From positions 66,316,304 through 66,380,303 of the forward strand of contig OY829537.1 of the NCBI GenBank assembly GCA_963691705.1: DNA of 64,000 nucleotides, written 5' to 3'. The notes beneath the pieces are model-generated. The model had not been told where the DNA came from and did not search any database. It was given only the letters and a program-made list of their open reading frames with translations. The translations under genes and the position numbers were made by a program. This document shows positions 32,303 through 45,100 of the stretch, one piece after another (positions within the stretch are counted from its first letter, which is position 1; each line of letters starts with the position of its first letter). The DNA is from Viola odorata (Eukaryota > Streptophyta > Magnoliopsida > Malpighiales > Violaceae).

Positions 32303-35098
32303 ATGTTGTTTGTTTTTCCTTCTCTTAGTTTCTGTGCAGTAATATTTGTCGTCATAGGTTCTTTGATCTTGTTCCTGACCAGAGAATGAGTGACGAAGAT
32401 GCTAAACTGTCGTCGTGGTAGACATCAGGAAGTCTTGTCTGATGTTCCACCCGGTAGTTCAGGGCTACCTTTCATTGGAGAGACGCTACAGTTCATGGCC
32501 GCCATCAATAGCGGCAAGGATTTCTATGATTTTGTCCGAATTCGCCGTCCCAGGTAAACTACTACTTAATTAACTGATATTTTCCATTTTCAAGCTTGAA
32601 TCTGCTTACCACTGGATCACAAAAAAATTAATACAAATATTGAATTCATCTACCGTTCATAGCATGTATTATAACTTTTAAATAACTACTGCATTAAAAA
32701 ATCATAACGCGATGAGTTTCTTTTGTGTGATATATCCAACAGGTATGGTAATTGTTTCAAGACCAACATATTTGGTGAAACCCATGTTTTTGTTTCTAGC
32801 ACGGATTCGGCCAAGGCAATCTTAAGCAATGATTCTGGTAAATTTACCAAGAGGTACATCAGATCAATAGCCGACCTTGTCGGGGTAAAAAGCCTACTTT
32901 GTGCTTCTCACCTCCACCACAAGCTCATCCGCTCCCATCTCATCAATCTGTTCTCCGCTGCTTCAGTCACGCATTTCATCAAACAGTTTGATGAGCTCGT
33001 TGTCAAAAGTCTTAGCAGTTGGGAGAATGAGCCCACAATCATCATCCTTCACCAAACACTTGACGTTAGTCATTCTCATGCCATCATAAAGGATCCTATG
33101 TATCATTAACGGGTACATTCACCCATTCTTAAAAATGGGTTTCAAGATGATCATATTTAGGCCATAAATTTTTCGTTGTTACGTTACGTTATGGTATATG
33201 GTTGATATAAATAATTTGACACTCTTACTATTTAAGTAAAAAATTGATAGTTCAATTATTGTGTTCGTAGAAATTACCAGCCGGAAGCATTTACTCGGGT
33301 CAACAAAGTGCCAAAAAGATCCATCCTAACCCAATGAATTTGGAAAAAGATGTGGTTGGAACCTAAAAAAAAAGTACCAAGTTTCACTAATTCAAGTTTT
33401 TATTTATTGTGCTACTGTATTTGGTGCAGATAACATTTAGGGCCATGTGCAAGATGTTGATGAGTTTAGAAGATGGGCCAGAGTTTGAGATGTTGAAAGA
33501 GGACATAGCCCATGTTTGCCACGCCATGCTTGCACTCCCACTAAGGTTTCCCTTCACTAGATTTTACAGAGGCCTTCAGGTAACCCACCAAACCCCACTC
33601 AAGCCCATTACATATAAAATGGGCCGGATCATTGTTCAGTAGAATAGGCCCATTAACAATTTTGTTTGAAAAAAAGATCTAATTGAAATTATGACATAGG
33701 CCAGAAAAAGAATAATGGGAACATTGGAAGGGATTATGGCAAGAAGAAGAGCAGGATTAGAAGTGGGTCAAGAAGATTTTTTGCAGCATCTTTTGATGAA
33801 GAGTGAAAAAGCATCTAGATTGACAGACACTGAGATTAAAGATAATCATGATTATTGCAGGTAAGAAAAACAAGAATTTTGATTTCAGATTTTAGTTTCT
33901 ATCGCCTAATTCCATGTACAAATTAATCCCGGGGAAATAAGGATATAAGCTATGTTATGCATTCAGGCCAGGATACAACAGCAAGTGCAATCACATGGAT
34001 GGTTAAGTACCTTGGAGAAAACCAGGATGTTTTAGACACGCTAAGGGTAAGAAATGAAAGAAACATAAAACGAGATTTAGATATTTGCGACTCAATGTTA
34101 CTTTATGTAAAATCGAGAGAAAAAATAAGCATTATATATGACCGTTAAAATGCCAGACTGCAGCTCAGTGTTATTTTTTATTTTTTTTTGGAGCAGGCTG
34201 AACAACTCCTCATTGCAGAGAAAATTTCAACCAAGCCATATCTTACTGTAGAAGATCTTAATACGATGTCATATGCCTCTAAGGTAACCAACCATTTTTA
34301 TTACCTATCCATTTTACTTTTGATTAATAAAAAATTAAGAATTAATGGATTTGATGAACAGGTAGTTAAAGAATCGTTAAGGATGGCATTTATAGTGCCC
34401 TAGTTTCCAAGATTAGCATCGCAGAACTGTGAGATCGAAGGTTTTTTTTTTAGTAATTACATAAATTAATTTATCCCTATTTCAATCTTAAGGAAAACAT
34501 TTTTTTCCCCCACTATTTTTCAATCTTGAGGTATTGTTATGGTATAGGGTTTAAGATAAGGAATGGTTGGAACATTAACATTGATGCTAGATCAATACAC
34601 CTTGATCACATCCTATACAAAGATCCAAACAAGTTCAATCCATCAAGATTCAATGTAAGTCCATCAATGTCGAAACTGATTTTAACTTAGAAAATACCAG
34701 ACTCTTCATCAGTTAAAAATTGCTACAAAATATTTATATTTTACATAATATATAGGATGATGAGTTGAAGCCATACAGTTTCTTGGCATTTAGGATGGGA
34801 GGGAGGACATGCTTGGGTATGAAGATGGCTAAAGCCATGATGACGGCCTTCCTCCATCGTCTTGTCACCACATACAAGTAATTAATTAATTAATTAATCT
34901 TACTTTATGTTAATTAATTAGTATCAAGTTAATCTTCTCACTAAATCAGCTCACTTAATTAAATCATTAGTTAACCGGGTCATGTTCAGGTGGAAGCTCA
35001 TGGATTCGGACTCAAGTATTGAGAAATGGGCACTGTTTGCAAGATTGAAAACTGGTTGTCCTGTGCAAGTGACGCGCATTGCAAACGACATGCCCTAA
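32303..35098 (+). pseudogene. Cytochrome P450 pseudogene, CYP85 clan, resembling CYP722
   Basis: Ten exons by eye: 32303-32553, 32743-33064, 33430-33579, 33700-33860, 33967-34046, 34197-34283, 34362-34440, 34548-34654, 34756-34877, 34990-35098. They give a membrane anchor, the PPGSSGLPFIGETLQF entry, I-helix AGQDTTAS, K-helix KESLR, FNPSRF, and the haem loop GGRTCLG with its Cys. Three lesions exist: TGA at 32387-32389 just after the anchor, a roughly 8-bp loss in exon 4 near 33846 that shifts the frame, and TAG at 34401-34403 in place of an expected Trp. CYP722 enzymes act in strigolactone-type pathways; that assignment is from memory of the family, not from a search. Confidence 0.85.
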
Positions 35099-35551
35099 GC
35101 TAAATAGACAGAAACATTCGGAGCCCGAATTTGTAAGAAAGAAAAGATGAAGGACTGCATTGTATGGATATAGGTAAATATTGGGTTTGCGAAATAAGGA
35201 ATAAGGCAAGCCTTTTGGACCATTAAGTCGTTAACTGGGTCTGTCTTGTTTTGTGGCCTGCAAGTTTTCTTGTAGTTGTATACCATTATCTAGTGTGGTC
35301 GTGCTGAATTTACTAGACCAAGCCCATGTAAAAATCCGGTAAAAAAGAAAATATTATTATCATTTCTTTTTCTTTTTTTATTTGCTCAACAATTAATAAA
35401 AAAAATTGTCGACGTCATCCAGTAGTCCGGTCACTATATTAGATATTGATTATTTCGGATTTAAATCGGGCAAAATTCCGAAAGATAGTAAAGCTCTCTC
35501 ATAAGTTTTAACATAATTAGATACTCACCCTCGAATAATGAATAAACTTTA
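35099..35551. other. Downstream of the P450 pseudogene
   Basis: Probably 3' untranslated sequence, then AT-rich spacer; no gene seen. Confidence 0.5.
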
Positions 35552-35938
35552 CTCCTTTCGGTCCCAAAAAAATGTTATTTATGGGTCAGGAACACGGATT
35601 AAGGAATCACTGTTTTGTGTGTTTGATTACGATAATGTCCTTCATTAGTCAACTAAATATCTACAGTGCCACTACTTAGTCTTCACCTACGCGCGATCAG
35701 TTCCCAAATTTTCTCCCAAATCCCTCCAATTTTTTGGCGATGAAACCTCCCAAATTTGGTAACCCTAATCCCTCCTAAAATTTGAAATCTTTCCCATCAA
35801 TTTTTTCATTTTTTCCTCCTAAATTCGAAGCTATCAGTTCACAATGCTCTCTCACCTCCTCTGTTCATGTTCCCACCCATCCTCGTCAATTTCTAGTGCT
35901 CTAACATTTCTATTTCGATTTGCTTTAAGGAAAGAACA

Positions 35939-38900
35939 ATGGATGACAACCAATTTGATCCTATCCATTTATTTCACAACAATCCATTACCACTGGCAGA
36001 CTCCGAAATTGTTAATGTGTGCGATGAGCAGGCGAATCGAAATGAAGATGAAATCGATGTAGAAGACGCTGAAGCACAGGCCCCATATGCGCAACATTTG
36101 GATGAAATCAATGAAGATTTGACAGGACAAAATGAAAACCCAGTACCTGACATTGGGGTTCAAGGTGAAGTCAATTTAATCTTTCAATATTCTGTTTAAC
36201 CTATAAGTTGTAAAACTCTGTCTCCTTTGCAATGATGTTGTGTTGTGATAATGGTAGGTTCAAAATTGAAAAGAAAAGAGCTCTGTAATGAGGACAGAAT
36301 CGCAACCTATGGTATGCTTCTACAAAGAAGTGTAAATGGAAAGCTACGTAAGCAAACAACAAGCGAAGTTCTTGAGATTTTTCAAGTGAATATTCGATCA
36401 ATCCAGCGACTGTGAAAAAGGGGAAGGGACTCCGTCAATGATGGCGTGTGTTTTATGCATGATTTTCCCTTCGTTCTTACCTTGAATTATGGCATGAGAC
36501 TGCTAATTTGCTCTGATTTCCATCTTTATCGCAGATCAAGGCCAAGAGGAGAAATATGCGAAAACTCATATTTTCTGGGCAATTTTTGCGGACTCCAAGC
36601 TTCAAGACCATTGTCAAGGTCTAGACACGAATTTTGCCATCGAAGCCTCGCCGTGGATTATATCATCGAGCCCTGGACGGACCAAAAGCGCCAATTCCAC
36701 GTGTCCTCGCAGCTGTGCTTCCACGTGTTCCCTCAGATACATTCCAGAACATTCCAAAATATTCCTAAATGTTCCAGAATACTCCCTAGGTTGCTGATCT
36801 CTTGCCCTTGACAATGTCATCGAGGCCTCGCAGTGGACTACATCATTGAGCCCTTGACAAACCAGAAGTGCCAACTCCACGTGTCTTCACTCCAAAGCCT
36901 CCACGTATCCCTCTGGCGCATTTCAGAGAGCTCTGCGCGGATCCCAAGGAATATTCCCTTTTCTGCCATCGTGGGACAACCCTCTTGCAGGAGCATGCAC
37001 TCCTTGTGTTGTACTTCCCTTAGCTAGCAATTTTGTCCCTTAGTGGGTGGTTGGTATATATATACCCCTTATGTGTTAGGGTTTTGCACATCACATTTTA
37101 GACATTTTTACTTTTAGATTAATTCGAGCAGTTTTCTATTAGTCTATTAGTTTTTGGGACTTGTTCCTCCCTCTTCTCTCCATAGCCGCCGACTCCAAGC
37201 TTTGTAACAAGTTAGCAATTAATCAAGTTTTTCTTCTTTAACTCTCTCTTATTTCTATCATGTTATTTCTTTACATCACTTGTTTATCTAGTGGCTAAAA
37301 CCCATGTTCTTGGTAAAGGTGCTTGATGGGTTGCTTAGGTAGATTTGAGGCCTAAATGCTCTTAACATGTTCTCCTTGTTATATTTGGTTGCCTGTCATT
37401 TTAATTCCATTTTTGCTTAGGGTGGTTCGAGGCCTGATCATCTTTTAATCGTCCTTTTGTGATTATTGTCATACCATGCAGTGATAGCTAGCGTGAGACT
37501 GTCGGGTAGGTGTAGACAACTAGATCGGTGTTCTCAGGTAGATCTGGGTTCATCCGTCTAGGGCATGCAACTGGTTAGGGTCCTGTCGCGAGCCTGACAA
37601 GTCGAGGCATCGAGCCCTAGACGTGTCTTTCTTATACTTCATCGGTCCTTTGATATTTTGTCTGCTTTGTGCAAGTGACAGCGCCAAAGTGTAAAGGCTG
37701 CCTTTTCATGAAAAGATAGGTGGCTGAGAGGATATCAAAGGGTCGAGGCCACTTTATAAACAGTGAAAACGGGTGGTGGCTCCTCCTACGAAAGAAAGCA
37801 GGGGGTCTACGTGAAAACATGACCCCTATAGCACGTATGTAGCGTTAGAACGGAAAATCCTTGCGCTGATGACAATCGAGCCCTCGACGCAACCCAAGAA
37901 AGCCCTTTACTGAGTTCCCTTCTCCTTGATTTATTATCTCTAATTATTAATTTGATTGTTTACTTCGCATTTTACTTCACCTCTGATCTTTGTTATTATT
38001 TGCTTATCGTTACCTCGATTATCGCTTTCAATAGTTAGAATTGTTAGCTCTAATCACTCTCTTGGTTGACTTTATTAACCTACAACCCCCCACCCCCCTG
38101 TCTCGATTCTGTACATTTTCACCTCTGTCATACAATCGAGGGCTTGATCTTAGTTCTCTCAATCTTTGTGATTCGACCCTATTACCGCTTTACACAAATT
38201 AGTTTGTGCATCTAGGCTCTAGGAAATATATTATTTTTGACCCGTTTCTACGGCGAGTCAGTCAACCATAATAATTCTCTTTGCAGAGTTAAGAATTGTG
38301 GAAGAAAAAGGATTGAATTTGACTTCTAGAAGATTAGAGATATTCCTTTAAGGGATAGAACAACCCTTAGGTCTCTTGCATCTACTTTGGGTGTTTCGAA
38401 GACTCTTTTGATTTTGAAATTAAAATTTGGAGAATTGAGGCGCCGCAGTAATACCATCAAACCAACACTAACAGAGACAAATCATATGCAAAGGGTTCGT
38501 CACTATCTTTTAATGGTTGATCCAGACTCACTTCCATCAACAAACTGTTTCTATGGCATGGAAAATGTGGTCCACATTGATGTGAAATGGTTTCAAACGA
38601 CAAGGAAGGTCCAGACGTACTACCTCCTAGCCAATGAAGATAAACCCTTAAGAATTATTAAAAGTACCAATTTTATTCCTAAAATTATGCTCCTTGCAAC
38701 TGTTGCTAGGCCTAGATATGACTATGATGGGAATTGTACATTTGATGGTAAGATAAGAGTGTTTTCACTGGTTATTGAGGTTGCTGCTATTAGGTTCAGT
38801 TCAAATAGAGTTGCTGGGATATTGGAAGTGAAGCCAATTCCTAAAATAGATAGGCAAGTCATTAGGCAGTTCATGATTAAACATATTTTACCTATCATTA

Positions 38901-39427
38901 AGGACAAATGGTCGAAGGATAGCCTCATACAGCCAATTATCATCTAGCAGGATAATGCTAAGACACATATACATGAGGATGATCTTGATTTCCTAGCTGC
39001 AGTAGAGAATGTAGGATTGAACATTAAACTGTTATGTCAGCCACCGAATTCTCCTGATTTAAATGTTCTTGATCTAGGTCTTTTTAGAGATATTCAATCT
39101 TTGCAAGAAAAGAAATGTGTAAACAACCTAAATCAATTGGTGGAAGCAGTAAAGAAAGTTGTCTTGGAGTTTTCTGATGTGAAGGCTAACAACATTTTCA
39201 TCACTTTACATTCATGCATGATTGAGATTATGAAAATTATGGGTTCCAATGCTTATAAAATCTCTCACATAAAGAAAGAACAATTGGCTAGGCAAGGATT
39301 GCTTCCTTCCAGATTGTCATGTGATCCAATAATCTATGCAATTGTTGTTGCTCATCTTCCACAATTACCTTGTAAGATAGGGTGTTGTTTGTGCTATCCA
39401 CAAAATGTATTGCTGAATGTATTTTGA
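35939..39427 (+). pseudogene. Mariner transposase (plant MLE type), interrupted
   Basis: The first exon begins MDDNQFDPIHLF, with an intron to about 36257. Helix-turn-helix-like sequence follows (ATYGMLLQRSVNGKL, EVLEIFQVNIRSIQRL). It resumes after the solo LTR with NCGRKRIEFD and then the catalytic region: HIDVKWF (first Asp; Glu of the usual DEKWF is Val), QDNAKTHI (second) and PPNSPDLNVLDLG (third), matching the DD39D plan. Stops at 36414 (TGA for a Trp) and 38947 (TAG), besides the insertion, make it inactive. The frame across the GTCAA target site is preserved. Confidence 0.88.
36439..38260 (+). mobile_element. Solo LTR S3 (1,822 bp) in the mariner transposase
   Basis: It begins TGATGGCGTG and ends GGCGAGTCA, flanked by the duplication GTCAA (36434-36438, 38261-38265). 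The 5' part holds two about 190-bp direct repeats starting near 36640 and 36825 (ATCGAGGCCTCGCAGTGGA, TTCCACGTGTC). A TATATATATACCCC stretch lies near 37050. No coding or primer site is present. Its 3' end is similar in style to 30040-30160. Confidence 0.82.
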
Positions 39428-39834
39428 CACTGAATTGTTTATTGTTACGCAGGAAACACAGTTGAAGATTGATTTTTTTCAATGCTTGGCGGATGGATTT
39501 TTTTCCGATGGCCAATTGAAATTGGTTAATTTTTGGGCAAATTTAGCTATTTAGTTTGTTAATTTAGGTGGTGACTTTAGTAATTTGACAGTTGATTTAG
39601 GAATGGAGTATATGGTAGGACTCACTATAAATTCATTTACATCAAACTCTGTTTGCTACTGTTAGTAATGATGAGAGATGTCACATTACTAACAACAAAT
39701 ATGCAAACATAGTATGCTTTAACTCATATGATTTGTGCAGAAAAAATGAGTATTACATTTTGTCTAGCAAAAGTTCTATTTTGTTACAATATTTTAGAAA
39801 ATTATGTTTGCTTTGAATGTGTGCTTATGTTTTT

Positions 39835-40250
39835 GTGTAATGAATGAAGAGTTCTGTTTTTGTTGGTTTGCAATTGGAGTATAAAGGTTTGTTTTAATGC
39901 ATGGGAAAGTTAGGTTTTGGTTGGTCTTCAATTGAAGATTATGTTTTTGTTTAATGCATGGAGAGTTCTGTATTGGTTGGACTACAATTGGATGATTATT
40001 ATTTTGTATAATGCATGGAGAGTTCTGTTTTGGTTGGTCTGTAATTGGATGATTATGTTTTTGTCTATGGCATGGAGAGTTCTGTTTTGATTGGTCTGCA
40101 ATTGGATGATTAAGTTTTTGATTAATGCATGGGAAAGTTTGGTTTAGGGTAAGTATTTCATTTTGTTAAATAATTGATTTAGGGTAGCACCTGTTATGGT
40201 TTAATGCAACGGAGAGTTCTAGGGCCTGTCACCTGTTGGTCTGCAGTTGT
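39835..40250. repeat. Minisatellite of about 62 bp (5-6 copies)
   Basis: The unit contains TAATGCATGGAGAGTTCTGT, TTGGTTGGTCTGCAATTGGA and TGATTATGTTTTTG. Copies diverge towards 40250. It lies just beyond the candidate right end of the mariner element. Confidence 0.82.
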
Positions 40251-40653
40251 TTGATAAGGGTTAGGGTTGCTTTTCATAAACAATGTGTTTGTTGCGTGTT
40301 GTGCATGATAAGGATTGCATGTTTCAAAATATAGCAATTGTTGGATAGGATTTGACAAACGCCTAGACGTATTGAAAAAATGGAGCAAGAGAAGGATAGT
40401 ATTGCAACTGCAATACTCAAACAAACGTAGTGTATTGCAACTACAACACACCAAGATAACTTTTATTCAGCCTTTTGAGATCCCTAACCATTGCGTCGTT
40501 TGACCATTGCATCGCTTGAAGTCCAACCATTAATACACCTCTCACTAACCCTAATTTTCTTCTATAAATACCTCCCTTCCATAGCAGAACCATCTACACT
40601 AAACAACCATAATTAGCTTTGTTATGATTCATCTTCTTTGCAGGTCTCTCACC

Positions 40654-41019
40654 ATGGAACGTGACACCAAGATAGCACACCTGAACTTTGCAGGTCTCGT
40701 CGCGACTCATATCTAAGATGACATTGTCTAGCTGGAGCACAAGGTCCTCCAGACCAACCAAGACCTCTAGGAGCTGATAAACAAGTTGGAGGATTTGAAA
40801 CAGGGGATGGACGACGTCCATGAGCATGAAGAGCATGAGGGATTGGCCATAACTATTGTTGATGCCTACGGCAGGCCTATCAATCATTTGTCCCTTGAAA
40901 TTGCTCATATGGAGAAAAAGAGAGATGTGTTTCAATTGGCACTAACTAGTGTCAGGGCTGCTTCTATTGAGCTCAATAGGTTTGCGAATGCCATTCCAGG
41001 CATTCCTACCTCTGATTAG
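40654..41019 (+). pseudogene. Broken reading frame of unknown family
   Basis: An ATG at 40654 (MERDTKIAHLNFAGL) is followed by three stop codons within the first 45 codons, then an open end containing LEDLKQGMDDVHEHEEHEG, DAYGRPINHLSLE and SIELNRFANAIPGIPTSD to 41019. A TATAAATA lies near 40564, about 90 bp upstream. The sequence looks like a short helical, coiled-coil protein, and I do not recognise it. Confidence 0.4.
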
Positions 41020-42042
41020 TTAGGGGTTTAATGTTTTGCATGTATGTCTCTTTCCTTTCCCTAAACTCTACATCACATCGTTATGTAATGTGATGGTGAA
41101 GAAAATAATGAATCTGTTTCTATGATGTTGTATTTGCCATGTTCTGATTCTCTTATTTTGCATAATTTTCCCAGTCAAATTCTAGCAATCATTATACAAA
41201 TTTCGGTAACATAAAGTTACATTAACTACAACACAAAGGAGCAAAGAATGCAATCACACCATCCATAAACATAGATGGTCGATACAAGTAAATAATAAAC
41301 CAATTATGTAGTGATTCCAGCACCAGTTACAGTTACAAAATATTCAATTAAAGAGAAAAATAACAAATAATGGATCCATGAATTGATAGAACAAACTCTA
41401 CATCTGGTCTCCAGGCTTTGTTATTTTTCTATGTATGCGATACTGAAATCTTGGTATCAGGACAAATGTTGGTGCCCAATTTTTAAGGTTGAAATTGTTA
41501 GAGTAGTAGAGAATGCTGTAGATGGAACCAACATTTGGAGGTATTTGGTATTGCTATTTAAAGGTTTACCAAACTGTCATCTTAATCTTAATCTTAATCT
41601 TACTGGATTATGGGTAATCTTATTTGTTTTTACTGGATTGACCTACTAAAAAGGATGTTGTTTCTAATAAGTAATAATAACTATACATGTATAAGAATCG
41701 AATTGGTCATGGGATCATAGTTTTTCAGGTTGACCCACTAAAAGGTATTATTATCCTCTAACAAAACAAAGTGATTTGTTCTAGTGCTGATAAAGATTTG
41801 GAATTTTCCAAATGTAAAATTGGAAAGGTTATGAAAGTTTGAAATTTTCTGCCTAATCATTGAAATGCGGTCCTATACAGCAAACAATTTTGACACGAAA
41901 GTCCTGCTGTAAATGAGGCCAGATTGAAATGTATTCCTGTAGTTTCTGACTGCTGAATGATCTTTGCCAACGCGTAGGAATAGATTCCAGATTGAAATGT
42001 ATTCCTGTTGTTCTGGAAATCTCCAGTCACTCTCCACATCCA
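41020..42042. other. Intergenic stretch upstream of the LOR gene
   Basis: No gene supported. Two copies of AGATTGAAATGTATTCCTGT lie at about 41922 and 41989, within 70 bp of each other, and may be promoter-proximal direct repeats. Confidence 0.5.
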
Positions 42043-42050
42043 TATAAATA
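42043..42050 (+). promoter_or_regulatory. TATA box of the LOR gene
   Basis: TATAAATA stands 92 bp upstream of the ATG at 42142, with a plausible A-rich leader between. Confidence 0.65.
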
Positions 42051-42141
42051 TATACACCACAACAAGATGAAACCAAGAATTTAAGATAAAAAAAGAAATT
42101 AATAAAAGAGATTAAATTAAGAACGGGATTTTGATTTCAAA

Positions 42142-45100
42142 ATGGCACGATCAGCTGCAATCGTTGTTGGCCCTCAGCACTGCTGTCCTTACTCAGTTGA
42201 TATTGCATTTGTGAAAGAAGCTAAGACAATAGCCGATGCCATTTTTGCTGTCACAGACATGAAAGGGAACGTGCTCTTCAAGATTAAGGAGAAAGTCCCA
42301 TCTCTTAAAAGAAAGACCATTCTTGATGCTGCTGGAAATCCTATCACCACTCTCGTCCACAAGGTTTTAATTTTCAACTCAACATTCTTTTTCTTTTTCC
42401 TAACTAACTATTATTTTATGTTGAGAACTGAATCCTGCATCAGACATAGTATAAGTTCGAGGGAGGGCAATCTTTCTTCCATAAAGATTAAGCTTGATAA
42501 TCCAAGGGATGGGGTGAGGGCTTTTCCGCCAAATGGCATCTTGAAGTGAGGTGGTCGGAGTTCCTTGAACGACCTGCAAAGCGCCGGAGGTGGACTCCGG
42601 CGTAAGAACTCCGATGCCAAAGTCAGTGTTTGGTCTTATTTTGAGAAGTTCTACGTATGTGTGTGTAAGTGTGTGTTCATGTATTCTCAATCTCTGGAAT
42701 GTTTCTGAATACTTTGGAATCCTTGCCTTCAACGTTCTCCTCTCCTGCCTTTTTATGTGGCTTGAGTGGAAACTTTTAGGCTTGTCCCCCCACTTTTATG
42801 TTAGTGGAGACATAAAGTATGATTGAATATACATAAAGCTGGGCTAGTGCCCTTGGGAGAATAAATATTCTCCTTGTCTAGTGGCCTTATAGAGACTGAG
42901 TGGGGACTGAAGAAGCTGTCCCCCACACCAGCTTTGACCATAGACGTTATTAAATATAATGTACAATGTACCTTTATTGGGAGCTTATGCCGTTTGTGGC
43001 AAATCGGCAAGGAGCCGTTGTGTTGAATCGGCATGCGCCGTTTGTAGGGAATCGGCATGCGCCGTTATACCTGAATCGGCATGCGCCGTTTTGGAGGCAG
43101 TTGACTAAGTCAACCTAGGAAGTGATGCCGATCCGTAACCTCTGCCTGGGTCGATGGATCGGCTCTGTGCCGTTTGATGACAACGGGCCGGACTTGTCCT
43201 TTGGTCACTTATTCCCGTTGACTTGGTCAATCGGTCGCGATGCCGTTTCATGTGGTTGACTTGGTCAAACCGGTCATATGCCGTTTTGACTGGTCAACGG
43301 TACTTTGTGAGGGTACAATGTCCATTTTGCCCTTCTGATAATTTTATGTATTATCAGAGGCCCAACAACAAACGAGCCCGAGTGTTTACCAAGGGCTTGC
43401 CGTTTTCTGGCTTGATGCTTGACAATCGGCAGGTTGCCGTTTTGGTTTATTTTCAAGTATTTGAGAAGTTTTCCTTTGTTCCTGCAAACAAATAATAAGT
43501 AGCAATAAAATGAAAATTAATTTTAAAGTATACCTGCGACGTGGCGCTTTAATGGCCATATGTTTATGACTTTAAAGAGGGTGCCTTTTCCTTTGTAAAG
43601 TTTTTTGAAATTTGAATTTCAAAAATCCTTTGGGGAAACGCATGCGCCGTTTCACATTAAATGCTTGGCTCAGCTTTATTGGAAACTTGCTGCTTTTTCT
43701 GAACGTGCCTGCCACTTGTCAGTGACCGATTGGACATGCTGACGGTTGGAGAGATGTTTCATTTAAAAGAGGGTTTCTTATTGGAGAAAACCCTAAATCA
43801 TTCTCTTTCACAATCGCCGCTCTCACTCATCTTCTTCTTTCAAACTTCTCTCTTCCTATCACTTCTGCGAATCTGCTTCTTCAAACTCTGGGCTTCGTTC
43901 TTCAAGGGTTTCTGCTATTCCTGGTATTTCTCAACCTTCTCTTCTTCTCTGTGTTGTTTGCGTTTGAGATATGGCTCCTAGGCGTCCAGTTATTACCACC
44001 GATGAGCAGATTGAACAGACTGCCACCAAACTTGTGTCTGCTGATGACTTAGCTTTAGAAATAGGAAAGTATGATATTGTGCTGCCCGAAGGATATACTC
44101 CCACTGTAGCTTCCCCAGATATTAGGTTGAACAGTGTTTTGGCCGATAATCATAGAGTTTTGTACTCTAAGATGTTTGCCTATGGTTTTCGCCTTCCTCT
44201 GCATTCCTTAGTGCTGACCCTTTTGAAGGTGCATGTTCTGAATCCTGCCCAGTTTACTCCCAATTCGTGGGCTTCAATTTATGCCTTTATCAACGTCTGC
44301 CACTGTTTGAAGATTAAAAAACCTTCAATCCAGCTTTTTAGATATTTCTTCCACCTGAGTACTCGTAGCAGTTTGATCACCATTCGTCCCCGCAAAGATA
44401 ATGACCTTCAGCCGTTTCTGCGGCATTTTGACAAATATGAATCTTCCATTAAGGGATGGAAAGATCATTTTTTCTTGGTTTCTTCTGCTGAAAAGCCTCA
44501 GTGGATATCTGGGTTTAACCCAGCAATGAACGAGCTGCAGTGGGTGAAGCCCGAGGATCCTTCTGGTCCGCTTCAGGCTCAGATTGATGTTCTAATGACC
44601 TTTGACACAAGATTCCATGTGCAAAGGATGGCCCTGGGTGTGCCGTTGTCGGACTGCGCCCTTGATGGTGAGTTACCGATTTGCTCGTGAAATACAACAT
44701 GTATTTGCTTTGTGAAATTCTGATGCCGATTTCACTTTGTGCAGGAGAGGGGCGATTCATTAGATCGGTCTTACCAACACGATCGGCTCCGATTCGTTCG
44801 TCTTCTACCGATTCCGCGGGCGAAGGTGCCGGGGGGGCGGAAGGTGAGGCCGCTGCTGAAGGTGAAGGTTGCTCGGACGTTCCTGCGGTGGATCAGTCAG
44901 CATCTGACGAAGGATCCCTTTTTAGGCGAAAGAAGACCAGCCGAGGCACCTTTGAGCAGTTTCCCTTAGGATCCCCCGATCTGCAGATTCTTGAAGGGGT
45001 CGAACGGGTTCTCAAGAAAAGGAAAAGGGTTGCCGAAATGAAAGAAAAAGCTGCCGAAGCCAGACGTGCTGCTAGAGAGGCTGCTATGGCCGAAAATAAT

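Larger units (their letters stand above)
35552..39608 (+). mobile_element. Mariner-like element (plant MLE), dead
   Basis: The left end CTCCTTTCGGTCCCAAAA follows TA (35550-35551) and matches the plant MLE/Stowaway end type. The transposase lies within. The right end is uncertain: a degenerate GGAATGGAG followed by TA at 39609 is the best candidate. The element is split by a solo LTR at 36439-38260. Confidence 0.65.

Noticed and set aside
42364..42549. Read-through of LOR exon 1 into the following sequence to 42549
   Set aside because: It crosses a clear GT donor at 42364 and enters the E4 LTR at 42495; the LOR family continues instead at 49726.
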